From Streptomyces sp. SID14478 (lineage in GTDB: Bacteria > Actinomycetota > Actinomycetes > Streptomycetales > Streptomycetaceae), in the NCBI RefSeq assembly GCF_010548525.1, contig NZ_JAAGMG010000384.1, positions 1 through 50,028 of the forward strand: a DNA stretch of 50,028 nt, written 5' to 3'. Made by a program: the position numbers and the translations under genes. Below, piece after piece: positions 1-8,536 of this stretch (positions within the stretch are counted from its first letter, which is position 1; each line of letters starts with the position of its first letter). The notes under the pieces were generated by a model. The model had not been told where the DNA came from, searched no databases, and saw only the letters and a list, made by a program, of their open reading frames with translations.

Positions 1-3000
1 CCGGTCCGCGCGAACCTCGCCTACGCCGCCTTCCTGCTGCTGCTCGCCGGGGCCACCGCGGCGCGCAAGAAGGTCGCCTGGTGGCTGGTCATGGTCTACC
101 TCGGACTGCTGATCGCGGTGGATGCGCTGGGTGTCGGTGTCGGACTGTTCTCGGACTCGCTGCCTTCGTTGATCGTGTGCGCGCTCGTCTTCGCCGTCCT
201 GTGGGTGGCGCGGGGTGAGTTCTACGCCCGCACGAGGCGCGGCTCGGTGCGCCGGGCGTTGGGCGCTCTCCTGCTGGGGCTCGTCGTGGCCGTGGCGGCC
301 GGCTGGGGGCTGGTGGCGCTCTTCCCCGGGACTCTTCGATCCGGTCAGCGTCTGCTGTGGGCGGCGGACCGCGTGTGCGGTGGGCTGGTGTCGGCCGGCT
401 CCTACGACGGCAGTCCGCCCCGGCCGCTGTACTTCTTCCTCGGCCTGTTCGGCGCGCTCGCCCTCCTCAACGCCTGCGCGGTGCTGTTCCGGTCGCAGCG
501 CATGGAGGCGGCCCTGCACGGCGACGAGGAGGCCCGCATCCGCGCCCTGCTGGGCGCCTACGGATCCCAGGACTCCCTCGGCTACTTCGCCACCCGCCGC
601 GACAAGGCCGTGGTCTTCTCCCCCAGCGGCAAGGCGGCCGTCACCTACCGCGTGGAGGCGGGTGTCTGCCTCGGCAGCGGTGATCCCGTCGGCGACCGCG
701 AGGCCTGGCCGCACGCCATCGACGCCTGGCTCGACGTAGCCCGCCGCTACGGCTGGTCCCCGGCGGTCATGGGCGCCTCCGAAGAGGGCGCCACCGCGTT
801 CGCACGGTCCGGGCTCGGCGCCCTGCAGCTCGGCGACGAGGCGATCCTGAACGTCGCCGACTTCGACCTCGACGGCCGCGACATGCGCGTCGCCCGCCAA
901 GCCGTCGGCCGGGTGCGCCGCACCGGCGCCACCTGCCGCATCCGCCGCCACGCCACCCTCACCGACGAGGAGATGGAGGCGATCGTCGACAAGGCCGACG
1001 CCTGGCGCGACACCGAGACCGAACGCGGCTTCTCCATGGCTCTCGACCGGCTCGGCGACCCGCAGGACGGCGACTGCGTCCTCCTCGAAGCCCTCGACGC
1101 CGACGGCCGCCTGCTGGCCCTGCTGTCCTTCGTGCCCTGGGGCAAGGACGGTGTCTCGCTCGACCTGATGCGCCGGGACCGCAGCGCACCCAACGGCATC
1201 ATGGAGTTCATGGTCGCCGAACTGTGCGACGCGGCAGGCAGGCTCGGCATCCGGCGCGTCTCCCTGAACTTCGCCGTCTTCCGCTCCGTCTTCGAGGAGG
1301 GCGCCCGCATCGGCGCGGGTCCCGTCCTGCGCCTGTGGCGCAACCTGCTCCTCTTCTTCTCCCGCTGGTGGCAGCTCGAAGCCCTCTACCGCTCGAACGC
1401 CAAGTACCACCCCGAGTGGTACCCGCGCTTCATCTGTTACGGCGACACCGCCTTCCTCGCCCGCATCGGCCTGGCGTCCGGCATCGCCGAGGGGTTCGTC
1501 TCCGTACCGTCGCTGCGCAAGCTGTGGGGCAAGCGGCGCCACCCGGACGGTGTCACCACACCGGCCACGACCGAGGGCCTGCCGCCCATCGAGGCCCTGG
1601 GCCTGACGGGACCCGAGGAGACCGGCCCCGCCCGGCTGCCCGACCAGATCCGCGTGCGCCACCGCAAACTGGACCGGCTGCGCGACGCCGGCATCGACCC
1701 CTACCCGGTCGGGCTGCCCGCCCGCAGCCACGCCCTCGCCGCCCTCACGGAAGACCTCACCGGCAGCACGGTCACCGTCGCCGGCCGCCTCATGATGGTC
1801 CGCGACTTCGGCGGCATCGTCTTCGCCGTGCTCAGGGACTGGACCGGGGACCGTCAACTCGCCCTGACCCGCGACCGATCGGGCCAGGACCTCGTCGACG
1901 CGTTCACCTCCGGCACCGACATCGGCGACCACCTCACCGCCACCGGCGAGGTCGGCGCCAGCGACAGGGGCACCCTCACCGTCTTCGTCGCCGACTGGCA
2001 GCTCACCGGCAAGTGCCTGCGCCCGCTGCCCGACAAACGACGCGGCCTCACCGACCCCGAGGCCAAGGTCCGCAACCGCTACGTCGACCTGATCGCCAGC
2101 CCCGACGCGCGCGACATCGTCCGCGCCCGCTCCAGTGCCGTCCAGGCCCTGCGCCAGGGCCTGTTGGAGCGCGGCTACCTGGAGGTCGAGACGCCGATGC
2201 TCCAGCAGATCCACGGCGGCGCCAACGCCCGCCCCTTCACCACCCACATCAACGCCTACGACCTCGACCTGTATCTGCGCATCGCCCCGGAGCTGTATCT
2301 CAAGCGGCTGTGCGTCGGCGGCATGGAGAAGGTCTTCGAGATGGGCCGCACCTTCCGCAACGAAGGCGTCTCCTACAAGCACAACCCCGAATTCACCATG
2401 CTGGAGGCCTACCAGGCCTTCGCCGACTACGACGACATGCTGCACCTGACCCGAGAGCTCATCCAGGGCGCCGCCACGGCCGCGTTCGGCTCCCCCGTCG
2501 CCCGCAAGAACGGCGTCGAGCACGACATTTCAGGGGCCTGGCCGGTCAAGACCGTCTACGGCGCGATCTCCGAGGCGCTGGGCGAGGAGATCGACGCCGA
2601 CACCTCCCTCGACGCCCTGCACCGGCACTGCGACCGTGCCGACGTGCCGTACACCCCGGACGACCAACGCGGCGACGTCGTCCTGGAGATGTACGAGCGG
2701 CTCGTCGAGGAGAAGACGCAACTGCCCACCTTCTACAAGGACTTCCCCACCGACGTCTCCCCGCTGACCCGCCAGCACCGCCTCGACCCCCGCCTCGCCG
2801 AGCGCTGGGACCTGGTCGCCTTCGGCACCGAACTGGGCACCGCGTACAGCGAGTTGACCGATCCCGTCGAGCAACGCCGCCGCCTCACCGCGCAATCGCT
2901 GCTCGCCGCCGGAGGGGACCCCGAGGCCATGGAGCTCGACGAGGACTTCCTCGACGCCCTCGAATACGCGATGCCGCCCACCGGCGGCCTCGGCATCGGC

Positions 3001-3078
3001 GTCGACCGGCTCGTCATGTTCCTCACCGGCCGCACCATCCGCGAGACCCTCCCCTTCCCCCTGGTCCGCCGCCACTGA
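1..3078 (+). CDS. lysX: LysX: lysylphosphatidylglycerol synthase / lysyl-tRNA synthetase, 5' partial
   Basis: The frame is open to the window edge, so the N-terminus lies outside; 1025 residues are visible. The first ~150 residues are membrane helices. A DUF2156 (MprF-type aminoacyl-PG transferase) domain follows at about 165-490. From about 550 to the end there is a class II lysyl-tRNA synthetase: OB fold, a motif 2 region ([20 protein letters not shown]) and motif 3 ([12 protein letters not shown]). The fused enzyme is expected to charge tRNA-Lys and transfer lysine to phosphatidylglycerol, lowering membrane charge and raising resistance to cationic peptides. Mycobacterial LysX has the same order, so the fusion is established. 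It is expected to be an accessory LysRS next to a housekeeping copy elsewhere. Confidence 0.95.
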   Translation, partial: PVRANLAYAAFLLLLAGATAARKKVAWWLVMVYLGLLIAVDALGVGVGLFSDSLPSLIVCALVFAVLWVARGEFYARTRRGSVRRALGALLLGLVVAVAAGWGLVALFPGTLRSGQRLLWAADRVCGGLVSAGSYDGSPPRPLYFFLGLFGALALLNACAVLFRSQRMEAALHGDEEARIRALLGAYGSQDSLGYFATRRDKAVVFSPSGKAAVTYRVEAGVCLGSGDPVGDREAWPHAIDAWLDVARRYGWSPAVMGASEEGATAFARSGLGALQLGDEAILNVADFDLDGRDMRVARQAVGRVRRTGATCRIRRHATLTDEEMEAIVDKADAWRDTETERGFSMALDRLGDPQDGDCVLLEALDADGRLLALLSFVPWGKDGVSLDLMRRDRSAPNGIMEFMVAELCDAAGRLGIRRVSLNFAVFRSVFEEGARIGAGPVLRLWRNLLLFFSRWWQLEALYRSNAKYHPEWYPRFICYGDTAFLARIGLASGIAEGFVSVPSLRKLWGKRRHPDGVTTPATTEGLPPIEALGLTGPEETGPARLPDQIRVRHRKLDRLRDAGIDPYPVGLPARSHALAALTEDLTGSTVTVAGRLMMVRDFGGIVFAVLRDWTGDRQLALTRDRSGQDLVDAFTSGTDIGDHLTATGEVGASDRGTLTVFVADWQLTGKCLRPLPDKRRGLTDPEAKVRNRYVDLIASPDARDIVRARSSAVQALRQGLLERGYLEVETPMLQQIHGGANARPFTTHINAYDLDLYLRIAPELYLKRLCVGGMEKVFEMGRTFRNEGVSYKHNPEFTMLEAYQAFADYDDMLHLTRELIQGAATAAFGSPVARKNGVEHDISGAWPVKTVYGAISEALGEEIDADTSLDALHRHCDRADVPYTPDDQRGDVVLEMYERLVEEKTQLPTFYKDFPTDVSPLTRQHRLDPRLAERWDLVAFGTELGTAYSELTDPVEQRRRLTAQSLLAAGGDPEAMELDEDFLDALEYAMPPTGGLGIGVDRLVMFLTGRTIRETLPFPLVRRH

Positions 3079-3206
3079 CCGGCTCCGCGCCGTCAGCCGC
3101 CCGACGGGAAGTCGCAGGGTGCCTGTTACACAAGCCTGCGGGCACTGTGACCTGCGTCTCCTACGGTGGAGTGGTCACCCAGGGGGGCCGACGGGGAGCC
3201 ATACAC

Positions 3207-3671
3207 ATGACGCCCATGACCACCGTGAACACCATGACCACGCAGCAGGCCTGGCCTCGGCCCGCTCATCCGCGCGGCGCGGCCGCCTTCCACGACACCG
3301 ACAAGGCCTTCTGGGCGCACTTCAGCCTCGCGCTCGCCAAGATCCTGGCCCTCCTGCCCTTCGGCGCGATCGTGCCGTTCCTCCTGCGCCGCAAGGCCAA
3401 GGACGCCCACACCCGGCGCAACGCCACGACAGCCCTGAACTTCGCCCTCACCCACGTCCTGTGGCTCGCGGGATTCGCACTGCTGCTGTTCCTCCCGGTC
3501 TTCGCCACGCTGAGCTTCAGCGTCGGCTACTGGTTCATCGGCTGGATCGTCCTGTTCGCCGCATGGGAGATCGGTTCCTGGGTGCTGCTCATCCGGGCCA
3601 TGGTCAAAGCCGTGCGCTACGAGCGCTACAGCTACCCGCGCCTGTACGCCGTGCAGTTCGTGAAGCCCTGA
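3207..3671 (+). CDS. DUF4870-like small membrane protein
   Basis: 154 residues. ATG at 3207 follows ggggag at 3193-3198 with good spacing; the frame is open far upstream but only as an antisense-type shadow of lysX. The hydrophilic N-terminus is followed by three or four hydrophobic segments (about 45-65, 82-105, 112-135) and a basic tail with YxYP near the end. The pattern of a conserved NATTALNFALT after the first helix and a closing Y-x-Y-P fits DUF4870/Tic20-like proteins, whose function is unknown. It starts 128 bp after lysX and may be read from its own promoter. The family call is by motif pattern only. Confidence 0.75.
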   Translation: MTPMTTVNTMTTQQAWPRPAHPRGAAAFHDTDKAFWAHFSLALAKILALLPFGAIVPFLLRRKAKDAHTRRNATTALNFALTHVLWLAGFALLLFLPVFATLSFSVGYWFIGWIVLFAAWEIGSWVLLIRAMVKAVRYERYSYPRLYAVQFVKP

Positions 3672-3677
3672 TCCATC

Positions 3678-3737
3678 GGTTCCCGCGGCGCATGGGGCCG
3701 ACGCCGCCATGCCACCCGCACCGCGGGGGCGGGAACC
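3678..3737. terminator. Bidirectional terminator-type hairpin
   Basis: GGTTCCCGC at 3678-3686 pairs perfectly with GCGGGAACC at 3729-3737, with a further GGCG/CGCC pairing inside the loop. It lies exactly between two convergent genes. There is no T-tract, as is usual in high-GC actinomycetes. Confidence 0.65.
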
Positions 3738-4145
3738 TCAGCAGTTCCCGATGCAGTCCTTCTTGAAGACCTGCCGGCCGCCGACGGTTCCCGTGATGGA
3801 GGCACCCCGGACCTTCGGGTTGTCGCCACTGACGACCTGGGAGTCCGTGCCCAGGTCGGCGGTCATCTTCGCGGGCTCGCCGTCCTCGGTGGTGCCCGTG
3901 CAGGTGACGACCATGCGGGAGTCGGACGTGTCGTCGCTCGAGCAGGTCAGCTTGCCCTTGAGGGGGTGCCCTGCCGCCTGGAAGGCCGCCTTCCCGGCCT
4001 GGGACGCGCCCGTGCGGGCAACGCCGCCGCCGACCAGGTCCTCCGTTCCGCACCCTGTCAGCGCCACGGCGGCAACAAGAGTCGTGAGCGCGCAGGCGGC
4101 ACCCGTACGCCGGGTCCTGCCGCGCTTTACGTGTGTGAGGGGCAT
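3738..4145 (-). CDS. Small secreted lipoprotein, function unknown
   Basis: 135 residues. I chose the ATG at 4145 because it gives a canonical lipoprotein signal: basic RGRTRR, hydrophobic AALTTLVAAV-type core and lipobox L-T-G-C with Cys32. A longer frame to 4283 would bury this signal. The mature part has four more cysteines (in KLTCSS, VVTCTG and the C-terminal KKDCIGNC), which suggests two disulfides. The size and Cys-x-x-G-x-V-T-C-T pattern resemble DUF4333-type exported lipoproteins of actinobacteria, but I cannot confirm the family. It is transcribed divergently from the HExxH lipoprotein at 4302, with 156 bp between them. Confidence 0.7.
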   Translation of the reverse strand: MPLTHVKRGRTRRTGAACALTTLVAAVALTGCGTEDLVGGGVARTGASQAGKAAFQAAGHPLKGKLTCSSDDTSDSRMVVTCTGTTEDGEPAKMTADLGTDSQVVSGDNPKVRGASITGTVGGRQVFKKDCIGNC

Positions 4146-4301
4146 ACGTCCACTGTCGAGCGCCCACCGTCGGACGACCGCACCACTGCGCCACCCGGCG
4201 TAAGGCGTGCACCCGTACAGATGACCCAGCAGGCCCGCACGCGAGGCCGGCGCCAGCGTGGCAGGGGTACGTGTCCCTTCCACCGGTGGGAGCTCCTTCT
4301 C

Positions 4302-5738
4302 ATGCGCATGCCCGGTCAGCTACGCCCCCGGATCGGCCTGGCCCTCGTCGCCCTCGTGGCGGCCGGCTGCACCACGACCCAGGCCGCTGAGCCCCAGGAT
4401 GCTTCGACGGGGGCGCCCCGTTCCTTCGACGAACTGGTCGACCGGGTACAGAAGGACGTGGCGACAGCCTGGCCGCACACCGGCCAGGTCTGGCCGGGCG
4501 CCGACTTCGCCGGCCACAACCTGCTGCTCACCGACGGAACCGACACGTTCGCCGTGGACACGCACGGCAAGACGACGGTGTCTGCCGAGGACCTGGAGAA
4601 GGCGAAGATCGACATCCCGGCCGAGGACGCCTTCGACGTCGTCACCTGGGACGACAAGCCCTCGCTGATCATCCACGTGCCGAAGGACCTGGGACGCGGC
4701 CAGAAGTCCGACCCGACGGGGCTCACCGCACCCCAGCCCGGGTACACCTTCGCTCTGGCCGGCCACGAACAGTTCCACCCCTACGTCCAGAACGAGCCCC
4801 GGCAGTGGCCCTCGCTGAAGACGCTCAACGAGCAGGACGAAGGCGACCGCACCGAGATGTACCCGCTCAAGTCGGGCCCGCGCGTGGACCGGGCCATGGT
4901 CTACAACAGCCTCCTGTCCGCTCTCACCAGCCCCGACGAGCGCGACCAGCACCTGTCCGAAGCCGCCTGGTGGAACGCCGAGTGGCGCAAGGACTACCCC
5001 GACGACGCCAAGGGCCAGGACGCGACGGACCTGTTGGAAGGCACCGCCAAGTACTTCGAGCAGTACACGCTGGCCATGACCGAGGTCGACAAGCCGACCG
5101 ACGCCGCGCAGGTACGGGACCGACTCGCCACGACGCTGAAGCCGATGGCCGTCGCGTCCAAGGGAATCGAGCCCTACGCGATCGGCACCGTCGCGCTGCT
5201 CAACGCCGACGCCCAGGGCAAGGACTTCAAGAAGAAACTCACCACCGAACCCACCACACCCCTGGCGGAACTCCTCAAGGGCGTTGCCCCCTCGGACGCC
5301 CAGAAGGCCCCGGACAACGTGCAAGAGGGCATCGACAAGGGCGTGAAGTCCACCAACGCGGAGCTGGCCAAGTCGATCGACCCCTTCGTCAAGAACGTCC
5401 AGGACGCCGGGCACAGCGTGCTCATGCTGCCCGTGGAATCGGTCTCGGGAAGCATGGGCGGCAAGGGCTTCTACACCACCGAGGAACTCCCCGTCACGAT
5501 CACGCCCGAGGCGAAAGTGACCTTCAAGCCCGCCGGCGGCCGGCTGCGCGCGGAGAACGTCACGGTCGGGGAGATCGACCAGGACGGCAAGGGCTACTTC
5601 GCCATCCCCATCAAGCCCGGCGAGGGCGGCGCCGAGCTGAAGGGCTCCCGGCTGACGCTGCACGGCGGCGGCCTCGACGGCTCCCTCACCGTCAAAGCCA
5701 CCACCGACGGTGGCCAGAACTTCCTCTACGCCCAGTAG
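4302..5738 (+). CDS. Large lipoprotein with HExxH metallopeptidase-like motif
   Basis: 478 residues. The ATG at 4302 follows gtgggag at 4286-4292 and gives a short lipoprotein signal with lipobox V-A-A-G-C (Cys23). At residues 155-159 there is H-E-Q-F-H, matching the HExxH zinc-peptidase signature, and about 87 residues later L-L-E-G-T-A-K-Y-F-E (Glu246) looks like a third, gluzincin-type ligand. The C-terminal ~100 residues are rich in short beta-type stretches. I do not recognise a named family. A surface-anchored zinc peptidase is a reasonable hypothesis: HExxH occurs by chance often, but the following E-G-x-A-x-(Y/F) helix is what many such enzymes have. The neighbour at 3738 is also a lipoprotein. 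Confidence 0.8.
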   Translation: MRMPGQLRPRIGLALVALVAAGCTTTQAAEPQDASTGAPRSFDELVDRVQKDVATAWPHTGQVWPGADFAGHNLLLTDGTDTFAVDTHGKTTVSAEDLEKAKIDIPAEDAFDVVTWDDKPSLIIHVPKDLGRGQKSDPTGLTAPQPGYTFALAGHEQFHPYVQNEPRQWPSLKTLNEQDEGDRTEMYPLKSGPRVDRAMVYNSLLSALTSPDERDQHLSEAAWWNAEWRKDYPDDAKGQDATDLLEGTAKYFEQYTLAMTEVDKPTDAAQVRDRLATTLKPMAVASKGIEPYAIGTVALLNADAQGKDFKKKLTTEPTTPLAELLKGVAPSDAQKAPDNVQEGIDKGVKSTNAELAKSIDPFVKNVQDAGHSVLMLPVESVSGSMGGKGFYTTEELPVTITPEAKVTFKPAGGRLRAENVTVGEIDQDGKGYFAIPIKPGEGGAELKGSRLTLHGGGLDGSLTVKATTDGGQNFLYAQ

Positions 5739-5957
5739 CCGCCGGAGCGGGGCGCGGGGCACCGGAAGGGCGCCACCAGAGGATTTCCTGCCACCCGCGG
5801 CACGCTGTGAAGAATTTGCGTTATGTATGCCTTTTGGTCGTTACATCCTCTATGGGTGAGCTTGATGTGGGGTGCGTAACTTCGTAGATGTCGCCACGGA
5901 GCAACCGGCTCGGCGGCCATCACCACGAGAACCGCGACCCGAGAGGGCCCCTTTCCC
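5739..5957. other. Intergenic region with AT-richer promoter-like stretch
   Basis: The stretch about 5805-5885 is much more AT-rich than its surroundings and contains GTTAC (5839-5843) and GTAAC (5876-5880) as an inverted pair about 32 bp apart. It probably holds the promoter of the secreted protein at 5958. No clear -35/-10 pair can be assigned. Confidence 0.35.
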
Positions 5958-6770
5958 ATGCGTATGACCCCCCGCGCCCTGCGTACCGGCATCATCACCG
6001 CGACCGCCACCACGGCGATCACCCTCGGCGCCGCCTCCGGCGCCCTGGCCGCCACCCAGCACCAGGCCCCGGCCTCCGTCGAAGCCGCCGCGCACCACAC
6101 GAAGACGAAGCGCGTCTACGTGAAGACCGTGAAGCTGGCCTCGAAGGGGCACACCGCGAAGGTCTACAAGCTCGGCAAGAACAAGTACCAGGCCGACATC
6201 CTGTTCCACGGCAAGAAGATCGCGGTGCTGAGCGCCTTCGGCAAGTCCAAGGCCGCGAACCTCAACGGCTTGCACGTCAAGCTCAGCAAGTACGGGCAGG
6301 TCACCTCCTGGGCCGACCGCGCCAAGCCGCAGCCCAAGCCCAAGCCCAAGCCGCAGCCCAACAAGCGTGAGCACGTACGCAACGACACCCTCGCCGACGG
6401 TTCGATGGCGCGCATCTACAAGCTCGCCCCGAACCACTGGCAGGCCTCCATGGCGGGTCTGGGCACCTTGGACGCCCACGGCCGCTCCGCCGCGGGCGAG
6501 CACAACGGCATGCACGTCGTGCTGAATCCGGACGGCTCGCTGAAGTCGTGGATCGACCAGGCTCCCGCCCCGGCTCCCACTCCGGACCCGGACCCGACGC
6601 CGGACCCCGACCCGACCCCGGACCCCGACCCCGTCGTGCCCGATGAGCACGACGGCGGCCTCGTCGACCAGGACACCAAGCCCCAGCCGGACGAGGACAC
6701 CAAGCCCGCCCCGGCACCGATCGTCCCCTCCACCGACCCGGGCACGGTCACCCTGACTCCCGCCGTCTGA
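5958..6770 (+). CDS. Secreted protein with two copies of a ~60-residue domain
   Basis: 270 residues. ATG at 5958 (ATG at 5964 also possible) follows gagaggg at 5941-5947. A Sec-type signal ends in S-G-A-L-A-A (about 27-32). Two homologous segments follow: one at about 52-115 and one at about 138-200. Both run V-x-x-x-x-L-A, then A-(K/R)-(V/I)-Y-K-L, then a W/Y-Q-A strand, then N-G-(L/M)-H-V and end in S-W. They are joined by a lysine/proline linker (KPQPKPKPKPQP), and the tail is a P-D-P/T-P-D repeat with acidic residues, a type seen in wall-spanning regions. No catalytic motif is seen. The function is unknown; a cell-wall-associated protein is likely. Confidence 0.85.
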   Translation: MRMTPRALRTGIITATATTAITLGAASGALAATQHQAPASVEAAAHHTKTKRVYVKTVKLASKGHTAKVYKLGKNKYQADILFHGKKIAVLSAFGKSKAANLNGLHVKLSKYGQVTSWADRAKPQPKPKPKPQPNKREHVRNDTLADGSMARIYKLAPNHWQASMAGLGTLDAHGRSAAGEHNGMHVVLNPDGSLKSWIDQAPAPAPTPDPDPTPDPDPTPDPDPVVPDEHDGGLVDQDTKPQPDEDTKPAPAPIVPSTDPGTVTLTPAV

Positions 6771-6779
6771 CGGCGGGAC

Positions 6780-6832
6780 GGTCCGGCGCCCCCGCGAGGG
6801 CGGGAGATCCCTCGACGGGAGCGCGCCGGACC
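6780..6832. terminator. Terminator-type hairpin after the repeat-domain gene
   Basis: GGTCCGGCGC at 6780-6789 pairs perfectly with GCGCCGGACC at 6823-6832 and encloses a second weaker G/C-rich fold. It starts 9 bp after the stop codon of the upstream gene. Confidence 0.6.
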
Positions 6833-6844
6833 ACCACCCCCGAC

Positions 6845-6964
6845 CAGGACAGCGCCGTCCTGACCGCTCACCGCCACGGCCTCCTCCATGACCGGCGGTG
6901 AGCAACCTCCCCGACCGAGGCCCGCCCAGGATGCTGTGGGACGCAATCCGGGGCGGGCCTCGGT
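6845..6964. repeat. Three further consecutive perfect inverted repeats
   Basis: CAGGAC/GTCCTG at 6845-6850 and 6857-6862 (6 bp), GCTCACCGCC/GGCGGTGAGC at 6866-6875 and 6894-6903 (10 bp), and a 14-bp perfect stem at 6914-6927 and 6951-6964 with a 23-nt loop. Together with the terminator at 6780 they form four hairpins in 185 bp, ending 31 bp before the GTG at 6996. They may be redundant terminators or a structured 5' leader. Confidence 0.55.
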
Positions 6965-6995
6965 GCCCGCCACCAGTTGGAAGGTCCGACGCCTC

Positions 6996-7256
6996 GTGTC
7001 CGCGCGTCTGCGAGCCCTGCTCATCGTGTGCGGCGCTCTCGCCGCCACCGCCCTGCCGACCGTCGCCGCGTTCGCCGCCCCGCCCCACGTACCGGCAGAC
7101 GCCCCGCACTCCACGCCCCGCGAGGAGATCCAGCCCGCCGCACACATCGTCGGCCAGATCGCCCGCAAGACCGCGGAGCGCTCCACGGGCAAACCCCTCG
7201 GACTCGTCCCCGAACAGGCCACGCATCGCATCGCGTGCAAAGCCCCGCTCACCTGA
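6996..7256 (+). CDS. Small secreted protein, unknown
   Basis: 86 residues. GTG at 6996 has a gaagg at 6980-6984. The N-terminus is a clean Sec signal: SARLR, then a ~20-residue hydrophobic core, then A-F-A-A. The mature peptide is only ~57 residues with a single cysteine near its end (I-A-C-K-A). No family is recognised. The frame is open upstream to 6888, but that extension is Arg/Pro-rich and would mask the signal peptide. It ends 14 bp before the next gene, so the two are likely co-transcribed. Confidence 0.55.
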   Translation: MSARLRALLIVCGALAATALPTVAAFAAPPHVPADAPHSTPREEIQPAAHIVGQIARKTAERSTGKPLGLVPEQATHRIACKAPLT

Positions 7257-7270
7257 CCCTGGAGACCCGC

Positions 7271-7657
7271 GTGTTCGCCGAGCTCGCCCTGGCAGGCACC
7301 CTGGCCGTCGCCACCCTGACGACGTCCGTCATCAGCACCCACGTGCCCGCCGACCACCCCACACTGACCCTCAGCCCCGCCACCGTGCGCGCCGGGGACC
7401 ACGTCGCCGTCACCCTGACCGGCTGTCCCGATCCGGAGGCCGGCGCCCGCGCCGAGGGGCAGCTCGTCGGCGACGGCACGACCGCTCACACGCCCGTCGA
7501 GCCGGTCGACCTCAAGCCCACGGGGCCGGACAGCCACACCCTGACCGGCGAAGCGGTCGTCACCGCCGACGTGAAGCCGCACAGCGGCACCCACACGGTC
7601 TACGCCGCCTGCGCGGCCGCCCCCGACGATCCGGTCGGCTTCGACCTGCACACCTGA
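7271..7657 (+). CDS. Small exported protein with an Ig-like fold candidate
   Basis: 128 residues. GTG at 7271 is preceded by tggag at 7260-7264 with 6-nt spacing. A hydrophobic N-terminal segment with little positive charge is followed by a domain beginning L-T-L-S-P-A-T-V-R-A-G-D and containing T-G-C and, near the end, Y-A-A-C. The same pattern (S-P-N-P-A-K-P-G-D ... S-G-G-C ... V-D-C-D) occurs in the convergent gene at 7736, so the two look like divergent paralogues facing each other. The two cysteines probably form a disulfide. This copy lacks the C-terminal membrane anchor of the other. Function unknown. Confidence 0.6.
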   Translation: MFAELALAGTLAVATLTTSVISTHVPADHPTLTLSPATVRAGDHVAVTLTGCPDPEAGARAEGQLVGDGTTAHTPVEPVDLKPTGPDSHTLTGEAVVTADVKPHSGTHTVYAACAAAPDDPVGFDLHT

Positions 7658-7679
7658 CCCCCAGCGCGGAGCCCCACTG

Positions 7680-7700
7680 CACCGGCCTTCCCTGCCGGTG
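7680..7700. terminator. Hairpin between convergent genes
   Basis: CACCGGC at 7680-7686 pairs with GCCGGTG at 7694-7700 around a 7-nt loop, between the stop codons at 7657 and 7736. Confidence 0.55.
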
Positions 7701-7735
7701 TGCCAGGGCACCCTGCGCCGCCTCGAAGCCGGCCG

Positions 7736-8257
7736 CTACTCCTCGCGCGGCCTGCGCGACCGGAGCCAGGCGTAGCCGCCCGCCGCCGAGACCAGGCCGA
7801 CACCGCCTGCGATGTACGCGGGGTCCATACCGCCCTGGGAACCGCCCACACCGGCGTGGACACCACGGTTCGGGAGCGGATTCGGCATCGTCGGCATCGG
7901 AGTCGGCACGACTGCCCCGGACACCGTGAAGCTGTAGGTCGACGTACCGCCGTCACAGTCGACGTCGACGTTGTAGGACCCGGCCTGGACGGTGGAGCTG
8001 ACCTTCGCTGTACCGGTGTAGACGCGGGCCGAGCCGGTCGACAGGGTGACGTCCCCGTCGAAGGCGTCGGAACTGGCCGTGGCCGAGTCGGCGTCGCAGC
8101 CGCCGGACACGGAGAGGATCACCGAGTCGCCCGGCTTGGCGGGGTTGGGCGACGCCGAGAACGACGGCTGGTCGCCCGCGTAGGCGGACGGCAGGGCAAT
8201 GGTGAGAGCGCTCGCGGTGGTCAGGGCGCTGATGGCGAGGGTCGGTATGACACGCAT
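7736..8257 (-). CDS. Exported Ig-like protein with C-terminal membrane anchor
   Basis: 173 residues. ATG at 8257 follows a gagga at about 8 nt. A Sec signal (to P-S-A-Y-A) precedes a ~70-residue beta-rich domain that opens with S-P-N-P-A-K-P-G-D and holds two cysteines. A short proline/methionine linker, a glycine-rich G-V-G-G-S-Q-G-G segment, one transmembrane helix and an R-S-R-R-P-R-E-E tail complete it. This arrangement is common in Streptomyces surface proteins of unknown role. The frame continues upstream to 9190, but only as the antisense shadow of Ku. It is related to the product of 7271-7657. Confidence 0.75.
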   Translation of the reverse strand: MRVIPTLAISALTTASALTIALPSAYAGDQPSFSASPNPAKPGDSVILSVSGGCDADSATASSDAFDGDVTLSTGSARVYTGTAKVSSTVQAGSYNVDVDCDGGTSTYSFTVSGAVVPTPMPTMPNPLPNRGVHAGVGGSQGGMDPAYIAGGVGLVSAAGGYAWLRSRRPREE

Positions 8258-8536
8258 GAAGGAGGTCCTCGTTCCTCGCGCGGCCCGACGGCACTCCCGT
8301 CCAGGGGACACCGCGCACACCCTCATCCATGACAGCCCGACGTCCGGGCGGCGCGGCCAGTAGGCCGGACGGAGTACGAACCCGCTCGCGAAGACACTCC
8401 CTGTGCAGGACTGTTCGGGTCTGCTCGTGCCCCTCCCAGCGCGCGCCCCGTGAGCGGGGGTGCCAGCGTGGAGGGGGACGAGAGGGATCTTGTACGGCTG
8501 GCGTCCGTGGCGGCAGGCGGGATGGGAGCGGCGGGC

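Noticed and set aside
1224..3206. Very long plus-strand frame inside lysX
   Set aside because: Arg/Pro/His-rich translation typical of a GC-rich shadow frame; only its end (from 3207) is a gene.
5850..7711. Long minus-strand frames opposite the secreted proteins
   Set aside because: Low-complexity Gly/Val/Arg translation produced by the repeat regions of the plus-strand genes.
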